From an uncultured Lachnospiraceae bacterium (GTDB lineage: Bacteria; Bacillota_A; Clostridia; Lachnospirales; Lachnospiraceae): a stretch of 61,025 bases of DNA. Below, in pieces: positions 1-8,308 of this stretch. The stretch is from contig CADCIU010000010.1 in assembly GCA_902801585.1 (NCBI GenBank), forward strand, positions 1 to 61,025. The letters are read 5' to 3'. The position numbers and the translations under genes are program-made. Under the pieces are notes generated by a model, which saw only the letters and a program-made list of their open reading frames with translations, did not search any database and had not been told where the DNA came from. Position 1 is the stretch's first letter. Each line of letters opens with the position of its first letter.

Positions 1-1
1 G

Positions 2-36
2 TTCTGCTGGTGGCGGCTACCCGCCGCCAGGCAGAA
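2..36. other. Strong hairpin at window edge
   Basis: A 15-16 base inverted repeat (2-16 against 21-36, loop CTAC) pairs except for one bulge and one G-U position. There is no T-run on either side, so it is not a textbook intrinsic terminator. It lies just beyond the truncated end of the TetR gene and could be a mobile-element end or the 3' structure of a neighbour outside the window. Confidence 0.5.
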
Positions 37-70
37 TCTTCGGCAATCCAGAGACAAAAGTCCCCGTTTA

Positions 71-358
71 TTACCGGACAATCCGGTCCGGCTTTAACAC
101 CATGGTCACCTTTATAAACTCTTCCCGGCTTTGCGGTACTTCCCCGATATTATTCTCAAATCCAAACATTTCCTCATACCATGTTTCAGCAGAATCAATC
201 AACGCATTCAGGATGTCCTCTTTCCCCTTATAGTGTTTATAAAGCGAAGGAGCTTTGATCCCGACAATATTTGCAATCTGCTCCACACTTGTCCCATCGT
301 ATCCATTCTCTGCAAATAACGTTAATGCCGCATCCAGTATTCTCCCTTTGGTAGACAT
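71..358 (-). pseudogene. TetR/AcrR-family regulator, C-terminally truncated
   Basis: The product starts MSTKGRILDAALTLFAENG and has the complete TetR N-terminal helix-turn-helix (EQIANIVGIKAPSLYKHYKG), which binds DNA as a dimer. The ATG at 358 is chosen because GGAGGA lies 4 nt upstream; the open frame continues further 5' without a ribosome site. Only about 95 residues remain, against roughly 190 in the family: the ligand-binding and dimerisation domain is absent and the frame stops after an unrelated-looking tail (PDRIVR). It is probably a disrupted gene. Its promoter and two operator palindromes are intact just upstream, so the truncation may be recent. Confidence 0.7.
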
Positions 359-373
359 GTCTTCCTCCATTTC

Positions 374-414
374 GCTAATAAACGTTAGCCATATTATAGC
401 TAACACCCATTAGC
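374..414. promoter_or_regulatory. Pair of TetR-type operator palindromes
   Basis: Two 16-bp palindromes have the same arms and spacing: GCTAATAAACGTTAGC at 374-389 and GCTAACACCCATTAGC at 399-414, both GCTAA-N6-TTAGC. One lies inside the -35/-10 spacer and the other just downstream of the -10 box of the tetR promoter. Binding at either would block RNA polymerase, so autorepression is inferred. Confidence 0.75.
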
Positions 415-421
415 CCGTCAA
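393..421 (-). promoter_or_regulatory. tetR promoter
   Basis: On the minus strand TTGACG (416-421), a 17-bp spacer and TATAAT (393-398) form a near-consensus sigma-A promoter reading into the truncated tetR. The spacer contains one operator palindrome. Confidence 0.75.
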
Positions 422-640
422 ACTTTTCTATGTACCTCTTCGCATAGTTGCAAGCGGCATTTGGGAAGACCGGATCATCATCATTGACAGCTGCAAACAA
501 GGCTTACCATGCCAACTTGCCTCTGCCCTTGGTCCGGCTCGCCTTTTTCATTGCAACACTTAAGACCAATATTCAATTCTTCATCTATCCTTTTGCTGTT
601 ACGTCTCTTGCCGTTGGCCCGCCTTTATAAGTGGCAATAA
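422..640. other. Stretch without a recognisable gene
   Basis: No open frame here has both a ribosome site and a recognisable product. The 60-codon frame at 448-630 on the plus strand has no Shine-Dalgarno sequence. The stretch may hold decayed remains next to the truncated regulator. Confidence 0.4.
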
Positions 641-660
641 AAGAGAGCCGAAGCTCTCTT
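641..660 (-). terminator. Bidirectional intrinsic terminator
   Basis: AAGAGAGC and GCTCTCTT pair perfectly around a CGAA loop. T-rich sequence follows in both directions, stronger for minus-strand transcripts arriving from the orphan gene at 719-1429. Confidence 0.75.
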
Positions 661-718
661 TTTCTAAATGATTTAAAACTTATTATTCCGTTCCATCTAT
701 TTTTGTTATTTCCTGCAT

Positions 719-1429
719 TTAGCTTTTTTCATCTTTGTAATCATCAATCTTCACATCTTTCTCCATAAATCCCAACTCTTCGGCAATACGTATTCTTGCA
801 TGAAGAATATCCGAATTATACTTCGTCCTGGACCATTCAGGTATTTTAAATACTATCTCTGTTCCAAAAAAATCAAGTACCCCAAAAGTGATCGGATCCC
901 ATCCACCTGAAGCTGCTAAAGAGGGGTAAAACTTCCATAATCCTATAAACAGGGCTATTTGAAATATATTTTTTATTCCGGATATAGAACTATAAACGCT
1001 CTTATACCTCTGCGCGGCTGTTTCCACATCTTTCTCGGCAATGTTTTCAAAATCATCTATTCTTTGTTTTCTATATCCATATAACCCATCTTCGCCATAT
1101 ATAGACTTTAATCCATCATAAAATGGATCATCCTTCCCATAGTAGTAAAATTTTAATATACTATTTCTCTTTTTCCTATCTTTTATATATTCATCTGTTT
1201 TAATGTTTCTTACAATTCTATCGGCATGTTTTAATTTATTTGATACATGCTTTTGAGATTTATCATACTTATTCCTTTTTTTTAAATCTGAAGAGATTTC
1301 TGATCCAGGATGAAACGATTCAGTTGTTTTTGCTGAAACCCCATTCTTTCCCTCTTTTGACGATATAATAAAAGAATTGATAGTGGTCTTTATCAGTTCC
1401 CTAAATCTAAAATTATCCATACTACTCAT
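719..1429 (-). CDS. AT-rich hypothetical protein
   Basis: I do not recognise this 236-residue protein. The ATG at 1429 is preceded by GGTGA at 5 nt; a GTG nine bases earlier is possible. The N-terminal half is rich in Lys, Ser and Arg and looks disordered. The middle contains YYYGKDDPFYDGLKSIYG. Around residues 150-190 there is one hydrophobic stretch (IFQIALFIGLWKFYPSLAAS) that could be a membrane or re-entrant segment, and the tail is charged. The coding DNA is clearly more AT-rich than the neighbouring rlmD-like gene. With the IS21-like repeats upstream, this suggests a horizontally acquired passenger. Function unknown. Confidence 0.6.
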   Translation of the reverse strand: MSSMDNFRFRELIKTTINSFIISSKEGKNGVSAKTTESFHPGSEISSDLKKRNKYDKSQKHVSNKLKHADRIVRNIKTDEYIKDRKKRNSILKFYYYGKDDPFYDGLKSIYGEDGLYGYRKQRIDDFENIAEKDVETAAQRYKSVYSSISGIKNIFQIALFIGLWKFYPSLAASGGWDPITFGVLDFFGTEIVFKIPEWSRTKYNSDILHARIRIAEELGFMEKDVKIDDYKDEKS

Positions 1430-1541
1430 GTTAATCACCGTTTGCCATCATCGTTATTCCGCCATTTTCTCTCGCAGACAATTATATCATTTACCATTGC
1501 TAAAATGCATCCAAAAAGAGCCACATCACACGTGCCGACCA

Positions 1542-1624
1542 CCAAAACAGTAAAATCATGTCCACAACCCGCCAAAATAGTAAAATCGTGTCCACACTTG
1601 GTCAAATAGTAGAATCGTTTCTCA
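1542..1624 (-). repeat. Three 30-bp-period repeats, IS21-like terminus
   Basis: CCAAAACAGTAAAATCATGT at 1542 recurs as CCAAAATAGTAAAATCGTGT at 1572 and as a diverged third copy near 1602. Ordered multi-repeat ends with about this period are typical of IS21-family elements, where they bind the IstA transposase. No istA or istB frame is present, so this would be a solo end or remnant. The family assignment is from memory of such ends and is tentative. Confidence 0.5.
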
Positions 1625-1750
1625 ACCCTACGGAACCCAGCCAATGGATATATTCCCTCAAAAACAAAAAGAAGGCTTCCGCCACCGGCAGCAATCATAT
1701 GCCCCAGTGGCGGAAACAGCAGTATTTCAGGCTTTTTCAGGCCCTTCGAT

Positions 1751-2992
1751 TCAATTATGTGTTAGTAGTACGACAGTCTCGACGCCTTCAGTATAAGGGA
1801 ACATGTCCACCGGCACTGCTTTCTTCATCACATATCCGCCCTCTGTCAAAACAGTGAGGTCCCGCGCCAGCGTCGTCGGCTCGCAGGATACATAGACGAT
1901 CTTCGCAGGGCTCAGTTCCAAAGCAGCACCCAAAAATTCCTCGCTGGCGCCGCTCCTGGGCGGATCCATGAACAGAACGTCGAGCTTCTCTTTTTTGGCA
2001 GCCATGTCTCTCATGAACCTGCCGGCATCATTTTTATAGACCTCGACATTCTGGACGCTGTTGAGTTTCGCGTTGACCTTGGCATCCGCGACGGCCTCCG
2101 GATTCAGTTCCACGCTGAGGACTTCCCTGCAGCGGTCCGAAGCGATGATGCCGATCGTCCCGATGCCGCAGTAAGCATCCAGAATTCTCTCTTTTCCCGA
2201 AAAGCCGGCGTAGTCCAGCGCAATGTTGTAGAGTTTCTCCGTCTGCAGCGAGTTGACCTGGTAGAAGGAACGGGAAGAGATCCTGAAGCGCTTTTTGCAC
2301 AGGACATCTTCAATGTAACCGGGGCCGTACAGCACTTTCTCGCGGTCGCCTAGAACCATTGTGGTCTGCTTGTCATTGATATTCTGCACCACGGTCGTGA
2401 TCTCGGGGTGACGTTTGAGGAGCGCATTCACAAATTTTTTGGCGGGCGGAAAAACGGTCTGCCCCGTCACCAGTGTGACCATCACCTGCCTCGTGCTGTG
2501 AGCCGTGCGCACCTGCACATAGCGGATCAGCCCGGTCCCCCGGTCTTCGTCGTAGACACGCAGCTTGAAAGATTCCATGAGTGTGAAGACTGTCTGGATG
2601 ATCCTGTCCGCACGCAGGTCTTCAAGCAGGCAGGATTTGACCGGCACGACCTCATGCGTGCCTGCCTTATATATGCCGCAGACCGGCCGGCCCTTTCTGT
2701 CCGGCGCAAACACCGAAGTCACCTTGTTTCTGTAATGGTCCGGATTCTTCATTCGGATGATGGGGTCCACGCGGCCGAAGGGTCCGATCAGATTCTCCAC
2801 AAGCTGCTGCTTCTCCTGCGTCTGCTGCTCATAAGGAACGTCGATCATGGTACAGCCTCCGCACTTCTTGGACACAGGACAGCGGGACCGCTTTTTGTCC
2901 GGTCTGCTCTTGAATGCCTGATCCGCCTTGCCCTCTGCTTTCACATTCTTTTGCACTTTTTCAATTGAATTTGCTCTCGCGTTCTCTGTCAT
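1751..2992 (-). CDS. rlmD: 23S rRNA (uracil-5-)-methyltransferase, RlmD/RlmCD type
   Basis: Predicted to methylate C5 of a uridine in 23S rRNA using S-adenosylmethionine. Visible features: a cysteine cluster for an iron-sulfur centre (RCPVSKKCGGC), a SAM-binding Rossmann motif (DAYCGIGTIGIIASD), DPPRSG, and the catalytic-cysteine segment VYVSCEPTTLARD near the C terminus. The ATG at 2992 is preferred because purine-rich GGAAGGAAAG lies upstream. An in-frame start at 3073 would add 27 residues but has no Shine-Dalgarno sequence. Length (413 residues) is normal for the TrmA/RumA family. The paralogous choice among RlmC, RlmD and RlmCD cannot be settled by eye. Confidence 0.88.
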   Translation of the reverse strand: MTENARANSIEKVQKNVKAEGKADQAFKSRPDKKRSRCPVSKKCGGCTMIDVPYEQQTQEKQQLVENLIGPFGRVDPIIRMKNPDHYRNKVTSVFAPDRKGRPVCGIYKAGTHEVVPVKSCLLEDLRADRIIQTVFTLMESFKLRVYDEDRGTGLIRYVQVRTAHSTRQVMVTLVTGQTVFPPAKKFVNALLKRHPEITTVVQNINDKQTTMVLGDREKVLYGPGYIEDVLCKKRFRISSRSFYQVNSLQTEKLYNIALDYAGFSGKERILDAYCGIGTIGIIASDRCREVLSVELNPEAVADAKVNAKLNSVQNVEVYKNDAGRFMRDMAAKKEKLDVLFMDPPRSGASEEFLGAALELSPAKIVYVSCEPTTLARDLTVLTEGGYVMKKAVPVDMFPYTEGVETVVLLTHN

Positions 2993-3164
2993 GTACTCTG
3001 CTCTTTCCTTCCTGACCGCAGCAGCGCATACTGCTGTCTTCCAATTTTTCAATGGTATGTACCGTCTGTCCATAACGAAAGAGGCCGGCGTGATGCCGCC
3101 GACCCCCTGGTGATCTGTAGATTATTCGATTCCGGCTTTACAGGGCCGGAAACCTGCAGACATA

Positions 3165-3533
3165 TCAGATGTCCGCTTTCCAGAATCCGTGCAGGTTGCA
3201 GTACTCGTATGCCGCTACGGGATCTGCAGCCTTGAAGACAGCCTTGGGCTCCTGTCCGGGCTCAAGCTCCGCATACTGGAAGCCGGTCTTGGTCTCCAGA
3301 ATGATGAACTGGATGTAGTGAGCATCCATCATGGGATGAGCAACGGAACCGACCTGAACAGTCACAGTGTCACCGTCAACCGTCACAGCGGGAACATGTT
3401 TCTCTCTTGCCGCATCTGTCGTGCCCGGTACGATCTCTTTCATCGGTTCGCCGCAGCAGGACGGAGAACATCCCTTTTTATTGACCTTAAGTACCATGCT
3501 TCCGCATTTTTCACAGATAAAAAGTTTTACCAT
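3165..3533 (-). CDS. dfx: Desulfoferrodoxin (superoxide reductase)
   Basis: Reduces superoxide to hydrogen peroxide in the cytoplasm without releasing oxygen, a typical anaerobe defence. The N terminus has the rubredoxin-like Fe(Cys)4 centre (CEKC and CSPSCCGEPM). The catalytic Fe(His)4Cys centre is represented by REKHVP (including the conserved Glu-Lys), VGSVAHPMMDAHYI and YEYCNLHGFWK. The complete two-centre form has about 125 residues, matching the 122 here. The start follows AAAGGGA at good spacing. It stands between the methyltransferase and the GTPase-nuclease gene with no obvious cotranscription. Confidence 0.95.
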   Translation of the reverse strand: MVKLFICEKCGSMVLKVNKKGCSPSCCGEPMKEIVPGTTDAAREKHVPAVTVDGDTVTVQVGSVAHPMMDAHYIQFIILETKTGFQYAELEPGQEPKAVFKAADPVAAYEYCNLHGFWKADI

Positions 3534-3663
3534 AATTGTCCCTTTCCGGCTAAATCAGCCAAACAAGTTTTTGAATACCCATTTATACTGATATTGTAAT
3601 TCATTTCATGGCAAAAGGAAAGCTGAATGCGAATGCATTTTCGGATACCGTTTTTGCAGCCCG

Positions 3664-6609
3664 TCACTCCTCCTTAGCCATCTCTTCCAGATGCTTTTTC
3701 AGCGCCTGCGCCGCTTCCTCACTCATTCCTGCCAAAAGACCGCCTGCCCTCTTTTCTTCCCTCTTCTCATAGTGCTCCCGCATCATTCCCTTCGTGAGCA
3801 CCAGTTCTTCCAGAAGATTCTGCGCCGACATGCGATAGGCACCGGCACCGTATATGATCACCTGCTCCACCGCGTCGGACGTCGCGACTGTCACTTTGTA
3901 TTTCTTCGTGAGCTCATGGGCCGCCTTCTCGATATACAGGTCCGCCGTCTCCGCCTCCTTGGTATAGATGACATCCACTGCGCCGACGCGGACCAGTTCG
4001 CCGCGTCCGCCCCGGACCTTGTACGCGTCAAAGACAAGGATCACGTGCTCTTTTCTAAAGCCCGCAAAGTCGACCAGCATGTCGATCAGTTTATCTCTTG
4101 CCGCCATGATGTCCCTCGCCGCGAGCTCCCGCAGTTCCTCCCAGGCGAAGATAATGTTGTAGCCGTCGATCAGAAGGTATTCTTTTTCGGAGACCTTTCT
4201 GGCTGCGTGTGATCTCTTGTCCGGCGGATCTGCGCTGATCACGCGGGATGCGCGTTTATAAGACTTACGGCCGCCGCCTTTCCCGGATGCACCGGCAAAT
4301 ACACCGTCCGGGTCCGCATCAGAGCCGACATTGGAGCGGATGGGACCGTAGGTGCGCTCGAAGATCCGCCTGAGCTCTGCTTCCTCGGCGAAAAATTTTG
4401 CCTCCCTCTCGCTGAACGAAGCGGGCTTTTCTTCTTTTTGGACACCCGCGCGCAGGCCGGTCCTGCCGGCGCCTCCGTACGAGAGGTCCTCACTCCACAA
4501 ATCTTCGTCATAGAGATCGTCGTCATATCCCTGCATTGCCATTCCCGTTCTGGGACCGTCTGAGGGATCGCGCCATCCGGAATCCACGTGCATGCGCTCA
4601 CGGACCTCATACCAAGGCACCGGTGTTCCAGCGCCATGCGCGCAGAATACCGATCCCGTCGGGTTTCTCAGGTCCAGTTCCGGATCATATCCGGACGCTT
4701 CGATGATCTCCTGTGCATTGACGCACGGCTCGTAACCCTTCAGCGTGCAGGTGATCTGCCCTTCTCCGCGCGTATAGGCCGCAAGCGTCTCCGCATAATT
4801 GGCGATCCTGGATACCGGCGCGCTCCCGGTGATCACGGATCGGCCGTCCACCAGGTCCGGCTGCGTAAAGTTCGCGCCCATCTGCTGCAGATCTGTCAGC
4901 GCCCTTCCCAGCGATTCCTGCGGAATTTCCAGGCGGAAGTTGTAGAAAGGTTCCAGGAGGACGCTTTCCGTCATCATCAGGCCCTGGCGTACGGCACGGT
5001 ACGTTGCCTGCCGGAAGTCACCGCCCTCCGTGTGCTTCAAGTGAGCCTTACCTGTGAGCAGCGATATTTTCATATCCGTGAGTTCCGCTCCTGTGAGAAC
5101 ACCTCGATGTCTCTTCTCCTCCAGATGAGTCATGATCAGTCTCTGCCAGTTGACAGCGAGCACATCCGCTCTGCAGCGGTTCTCAAATATCAGCCCGCTT
5201 CCCGGCACGCCGGGCTCCAGCAGCAGATGTACCTCCGCATAGTGCCTGAGCGGCTCGAAGTGACCGACACCTTCCACTGTCCTGGCGATCGTCTCCTTAT
5301 AGATGATGGAGGGATCCCCGAACTCCACGCGCAGTCCCAGTCTCTCCCGGATCATGCGCTGCAGGATCTCTTTCTGCACCTGCCCCATGATCTGGGCGGT
5401 GATCTCCTTTTTCTCCTCGTCATAGCTTAAGTGCAGCGTTGGATCCTCTTCTTCCAAAATACTGAGATTCCTGTAGGCTTTAAAGAGATCCTCGCCGGGA
5501 GGCAGGATCAGCGCGCATCGCAAGACCGGCTGCAGAAGCTCTGCCCCGCCGGCATCTTCGGCAGCCGCGCCGATTCCCTGTCCAATGCGGGTCTTAGTCA
5601 GTCCCGTCACCGCGCAGACTTCACCCGCCTGCACTTCCTGTCTGTTTTCGAACTTGCCTCCCGAATAGAGGCGGATCTGTTCCACCTTCTCCGGACTGCC
5701 CTTCTCATCGAGACAGTCGGCCATCGGTGTTTTGACCTTGAGGCTTCCCCCGGTCAGTTTCATCCAAGTCAGTCTTGCGCCGCCGTCCCTTGTGATCTTG
5801 AAGATCCTTGCGCCGAATTCATCACCGTAAACGGGGGGCCTGATCATCACATCGAGCGCCGCGAGGAGTTCCGCGACTCCCTGTTCTCTGAGCGCAGCAC
5901 CAAACAGAACGGGAAACAATTTGCGCTGCGCTGTCAGCGCACAGACTTCATCGGTCGTTACAGTTTCACCCTCCAGATAACGGCCAAGGAGTTCGTCGTC
6001 ACAGACTGCGATCTCCTCCTGCACGTCCGGGTTTTCCAATCGGGACACCAGGCGCAGATATGCGTCTTCCATAACGTCTTTGCAGTCTGCTGCGCCGTCC
6101 GGTGTACCGGATGCCGCGTCCGGCATGATGTCGACACAGTGAGGGCTCAGCTCTTTTTTGACAGCTGCAAGCAGTGCCTCCCTGTCTGCGCCGTTCTGGT
6201 CCATCTTGTTGATGAACACGAAAACAGGCACGCCATAGTGCTCCAAAAGCCGCCAAAGCACCCGTACCTGCCCGTTTACGCCGTCCGCCGCACTGATGAC
6301 CAGTACAGCGCAGTCCAGGATTCCCAGTACACGCTCCATCTCCGTTGAGAAATCGGCGTGTCCCGGTGTGTCCTGCAGTGTATATGTTCTGGCGGTCTCA
6401 CCCCGCACAGAGGTGAACCTCGCCTGTTTGGAGAAGATCGTGATGCCTCTCTCCTTCTCCATTGCATTCGTATCCAGGAACGCGTTCCCGTGGTCCACGC
6501 GCCCCGCGTTCCTGACCGCTCCCGTGATGTGCAGGAGCGCTTCCGAAAGCGTCGTCTTTCCCGCATCCACATGGGCGAGAATGCCAAGGATCAAATTCTC
6601 TTCTTTCAT
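3664..6609 (-). CDS. EF-G/TetM-like ribosomal GTPase fused to Rae1/YacP NYN nuclease
   Basis: A 981-residue fusion. The N-terminal two thirds is a translation-factor GTPase of the EF-G/TetM group: P-loop AHVDAGKT (residues 12-19), switch region ERGITIFSKQ, DTPGHADF, INKMD, then the domain II-V region as in ribosomal protection proteins. A charged linker of roughly 100 residues leads to a C-terminal NYN domain from about residue 809 with LLIDGYNIIFAW, VFDAY, ETADLYIEKAAHEL and VATSDAVEQVIIYGAGAYR. This pattern is that of YacP/Rae1, which in Bacillus subtilis is a ribosome-associated endonuclease cutting mRNA in the A site. The putative catalytic acidic residues are present. It lies 21 bp downstream of purC and is probably cotranscribed. 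A plain tetracycline-resistance role is less likely given the appended nuclease. Confidence 0.85.
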   Translation of the reverse strand: MKEENLILGILAHVDAGKTTLSEALLHITGAVRNAGRVDHGNAFLDTNAMEKERGITIFSKQARFTSVRGETARTYTLQDTPGHADFSTEMERVLGILDCAVLVISAADGVNGQVRVLWRLLEHYGVPVFVFINKMDQNGADREALLAAVKKELSPHCVDIMPDAASGTPDGAADCKDVMEDAYLRLVSRLENPDVQEEIAVCDDELLGRYLEGETVTTDEVCALTAQRKLFPVLFGAALREQGVAELLAALDVMIRPPVYGDEFGARIFKITRDGGARLTWMKLTGGSLKVKTPMADCLDEKGSPEKVEQIRLYSGGKFENRQEVQAGEVCAVTGLTKTRIGQGIGAAAEDAGGAELLQPVLRCALILPPGEDLFKAYRNLSILEEEDPTLHLSYDEEKKEITAQIMGQVQKEILQRMIRERLGLRVEFGDPSIIYKETIARTVEGVGHFEPLRHYAEVHLLLEPGVPGSGLIFENRCRADVLAVNWQRLIMTHLEEKRHRGVLTGAELTDMKISLLTGKAHLKHTEGGDFRQATYRAVRQGLMMTESVLLEPFYNFRLEIPQESLGRALTDLQQMGANFTQPDLVDGRSVITGSAPVSRIANYAETLAAYTRGEGQITCTLKGYEPCVNAQEIIEASGYDPELDLRNPTGSVFCAHGAGTPVPWYEVRERMHVDSGWRDPSDGPRTGMAMQGYDDDLYDEDLWSEDLSYGGAGRTGLRAGVQKEEKPASFSEREAKFFAEEAELRRIFERTYGPIRSNVGSDADPDGVFAGASGKGGGRKSYKRASRVISADPPDKRSHAARKVSEKEYLLIDGYNIIFAWEELRELAARDIMAARDKLIDMLVDFAGFRKEHVILVFDAYKVRGGRGELVRVGAVDVIYTKEAETADLYIEKAAHELTKKYKVTVATSDAVEQVIIYGAGAYRMSAQNLLEELVLTKGMMREHYEKREEKRAGGLLAGMSEEAAQALKKHLEEMAKEE

Positions 6610-6630
6610 AACGAATGATTCACATAAATC

Positions 6631-7500
6631 TCAGATTGTATCGCCGGTCAGCAGATGATACGCCTCTTTGTACTTGTCGATCGTCTTGTCGATCACATCC
6701 TGAGGCAGCAGATAATCGCTGTCGGGATTGGCCTTGAGCCAGTCGCGGACAAACTGCTTGTCAAAAGAGGGCTGGCCATGCCCGGGCGCATAACCTTCCA
6801 GAGGCCAGAAACGGCTGCTGTCGGGTGTGAGCATCTCATCGCCGAGCACGACTGTGCCGTTTTCATCCAGACCGAACTCGAATTTCGTATCTGCGATGAT
6901 GATTCCTCTGGTCAGCGCGTAATCCGCGCATTTCTTATACAGCGCGATCGTGCAGTCGCGGATGGTCTCGGCATATTCCCTGCCGCGGCCCGGGAACTGC
7001 TTCTCCAGCACTTCCACGCTCTGCTCGAAGCTGATATTCTCGTCGTGATCGCCGATCTCCGCCTTGGTGCTGGGTGTGTAGATGGGCTCAGGCAGTTTGG
7101 CACACTCCAAGAGACCCTCGGGGAGCTTGATGCCGCACACTGTGCCGTCCTTTTTATAGCTTGCCCAGCCGCTGCCCGTGATATAGCCCCGGACGATGCA
7201 CTCGATGGGGAGCATCGTGAGCTTTTGGCACATCATGCTGTTGCCGTCAAAGCGCTCCTGACGGAAAAACTCGGGCATATCATTGACATCGACGCTGATC
7301 ATGTGGTTAGGGATGATATCTTTGGTATAATCAAACCAGAAACGGGACATCTGCGTCAGAACGGTCCCCTTCTTCACGATCTTGTTCTTCAAGATCACAT
7401 CAAATGCCGAGATCCTGTCCGTCGCCACCATAATGAGCTGATCACCGATGTCATAGATCTCACGTACTTTGCCTTCCTTAACGGGTGTATATTCCTGCAT
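6631..7500 (-). CDS. purC: SAICAR synthetase
   Basis: Joins aspartate to CAIR with ATP to form SAICAR in de novo purine synthesis. Seen: KEGKVREIYD at the N terminus, TDRISAFDVIL, VRGYITGSGWASYKK, and the ATP/Mg segment IIADTKFEFGLDENGTVVLGDEMLTPDSSR (given in part of the family signature). At 289 residues it is the usual long form. The ATG follows AGGAGGAG. A leader of about 110 nt precedes it; a hairpin at 7557-7574 in that leader pairs fully only on the minus strand because of a G-U pair, so the leader may be regulatory. The GTPase-nuclease gene follows 21 bp downstream. Confidence 0.95.
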   Translation of the reverse strand: MQEYTPVKEGKVREIYDIGDQLIMVATDRISAFDVILKNKIVKKGTVLTQMSRFWFDYTKDIIPNHMISVDVNDMPEFFRQERFDGNSMMCQKLTMLPIECIVRGYITGSGWASYKKDGTVCGIKLPEGLLECAKLPEPIYTPSTKAEIGDHDENISFEQSVEVLEKQFPGRGREYAETIRDCTIALYKKCADYALTRGIIIADTKFEFGLDENGTVVLGDEMLTPDSSRFWPLEGYAPGHGQPSFDKQFVRDWLKANPDSDYLLPQDVIDKTIDKYKEAYHLLTGDTI

Positions 7501-7610
7501 GCGTGTCTCCTCCTGATCTTAATTATGCGTATGCAAAACACTGACGATTCTTGAGCGGATCCCGAAAGGGACCCATTTTTTCTAAATGCTTCTTAAATAA
7601 ACACTTCTTT

Positions 7611-7638
7611 AGTATAATCATTTTCAAGTGTAATACAA
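7611..7638 (-). promoter_or_regulatory. Putative purC promoter
   Basis: Minus-strand TTGTAT (7633-7638), 16-bp spacer, TATACT (7611-7616). Position fits a start point about 105 nt upstream of purC. Confidence 0.55.
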
Positions 7639-7670
7639 ATCTTTTCTCTGCAGAATGCTGTTTTTATCAT

Positions 7671-7730
7671 TAGAGGTTTTGTAATTAGAGGTTTTGTAAT
7701 TAGAGGTTCTATCATTAGAGGTTTTATGGA
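7671..7730 (+). repeat. Four 15-bp repeats carrying Shine-Dalgarno-like AGAGG
   Basis: TAGAGGTTTTGTAAT occurs exactly at 7671 and 7686, then as TAGAGGTTCTATCAT at 7701 and TAGAGGTTTTATGGA at 7716. The fourth unit contains the start codon of the metallopeptidase gene at 7726, and its AGAGG is the ribosome-binding site. Three further copies of the site stand in tandem upstream. Confidence 0.85.
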
Positions 7731-8286
7731 GTATCAACTGATCCGAAGCAAAAGAAAAACACTGGCCGTCCAGATAAAGCCGGATGGCAGTGTCATCGTG
7801 CGCGCTCCGCTGCGGCTGCCGCAGCGGGATATAGACAGGTTCCTGCGCGAAAAGAGTGCCTGGATCGAGTCCCATCGCGCCAAAATACTGCGGGAAAGGC
7901 AGAAGGAAAAAACAAATCCGATCCCTTCCCTCACCGACGAACAGCTTCGCAGACTTAAAAGAAGAGCCGCAGTCGCGATTCCTGAGCGGCTGGAATATTT
8001 TGCCCCGCTGGTCGGCGTCGACTACGGCCGCGTCACAATCCGCAGCCAGAAGACCCGATGGGGAAGCTGCAGCGCCAAAGGAGATCTCAACTTCAACTGC
8101 CTTCTGCTGCTCATGCCTCCGTCAGTCCTCGACTACGTCGTCGTGCATGAGCTGTGTCACAGAAAGCAAATGAATCACTCCCCCCGCTTTTGGGCGGAGG
8201 TGGAGCGCGTCATACCGGACTACAAGGCAGCCCAAAAATGGCTCAAGGACAATGGGCGAAGCCTGCTGAACCTGCTGCCCGCTTAA
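7726..8286 (+). CDS. YgjP-like (DUF45/WLM) metallopeptidase
   Basis: A 186-residue protein of the YgjP/DUF45 family of predicted zinc metallopeptidases. The signature VVVHELCHRKQMNHSPRFW supplies HExxH and a downstream third ligand (NHSPRFW). The preceding IRSQKTRWGSCSAKGDLNFN is the other family hallmark. No signal peptide is visible, so it should act in the cytoplasm. Substrates are unknown for this family. The start codon is fixed by AGAGG five bases upstream, which belongs to a tandem repeat. It is the only plus-strand gene in the first 17 kb. Confidence 0.88.
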   Translation: MEYQLIRSKRKTLAVQIKPDGSVIVRAPLRLPQRDIDRFLREKSAWIESHRAKILRERQKEKTNPIPSLTDEQLRRLKRRAAVAIPERLEYFAPLVGVDYGRVTIRSQKTRWGSCSAKGDLNFNCLLLLMPPSVLDYVVVHELCHRKQMNHSPRFWAEVERVIPDYKAAQKWLKDNGRSLLNLLPA

Positions 8287-8308
8287 GCTTAGAATCCAAT
8301 ATTTACAG

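Noticed and set aside
448..630. 60-codon plus-strand frame
   Set aside because: No Shine-Dalgarno sequence, unlikely composition, no family match by eye.
1435..1698. 87-codon frame upstream of the orphan gene
   Set aside because: It reads through the IS21-like repeats (CGHDFT appears twice because of the repeat) and is not a plausible protein.
3664..6609. Tetracycline-resistance gene
   Set aside because: The GTPase part is TetM-like, but the fused NYN nuclease and purC linkage argue for a chromosomal ribosome factor.
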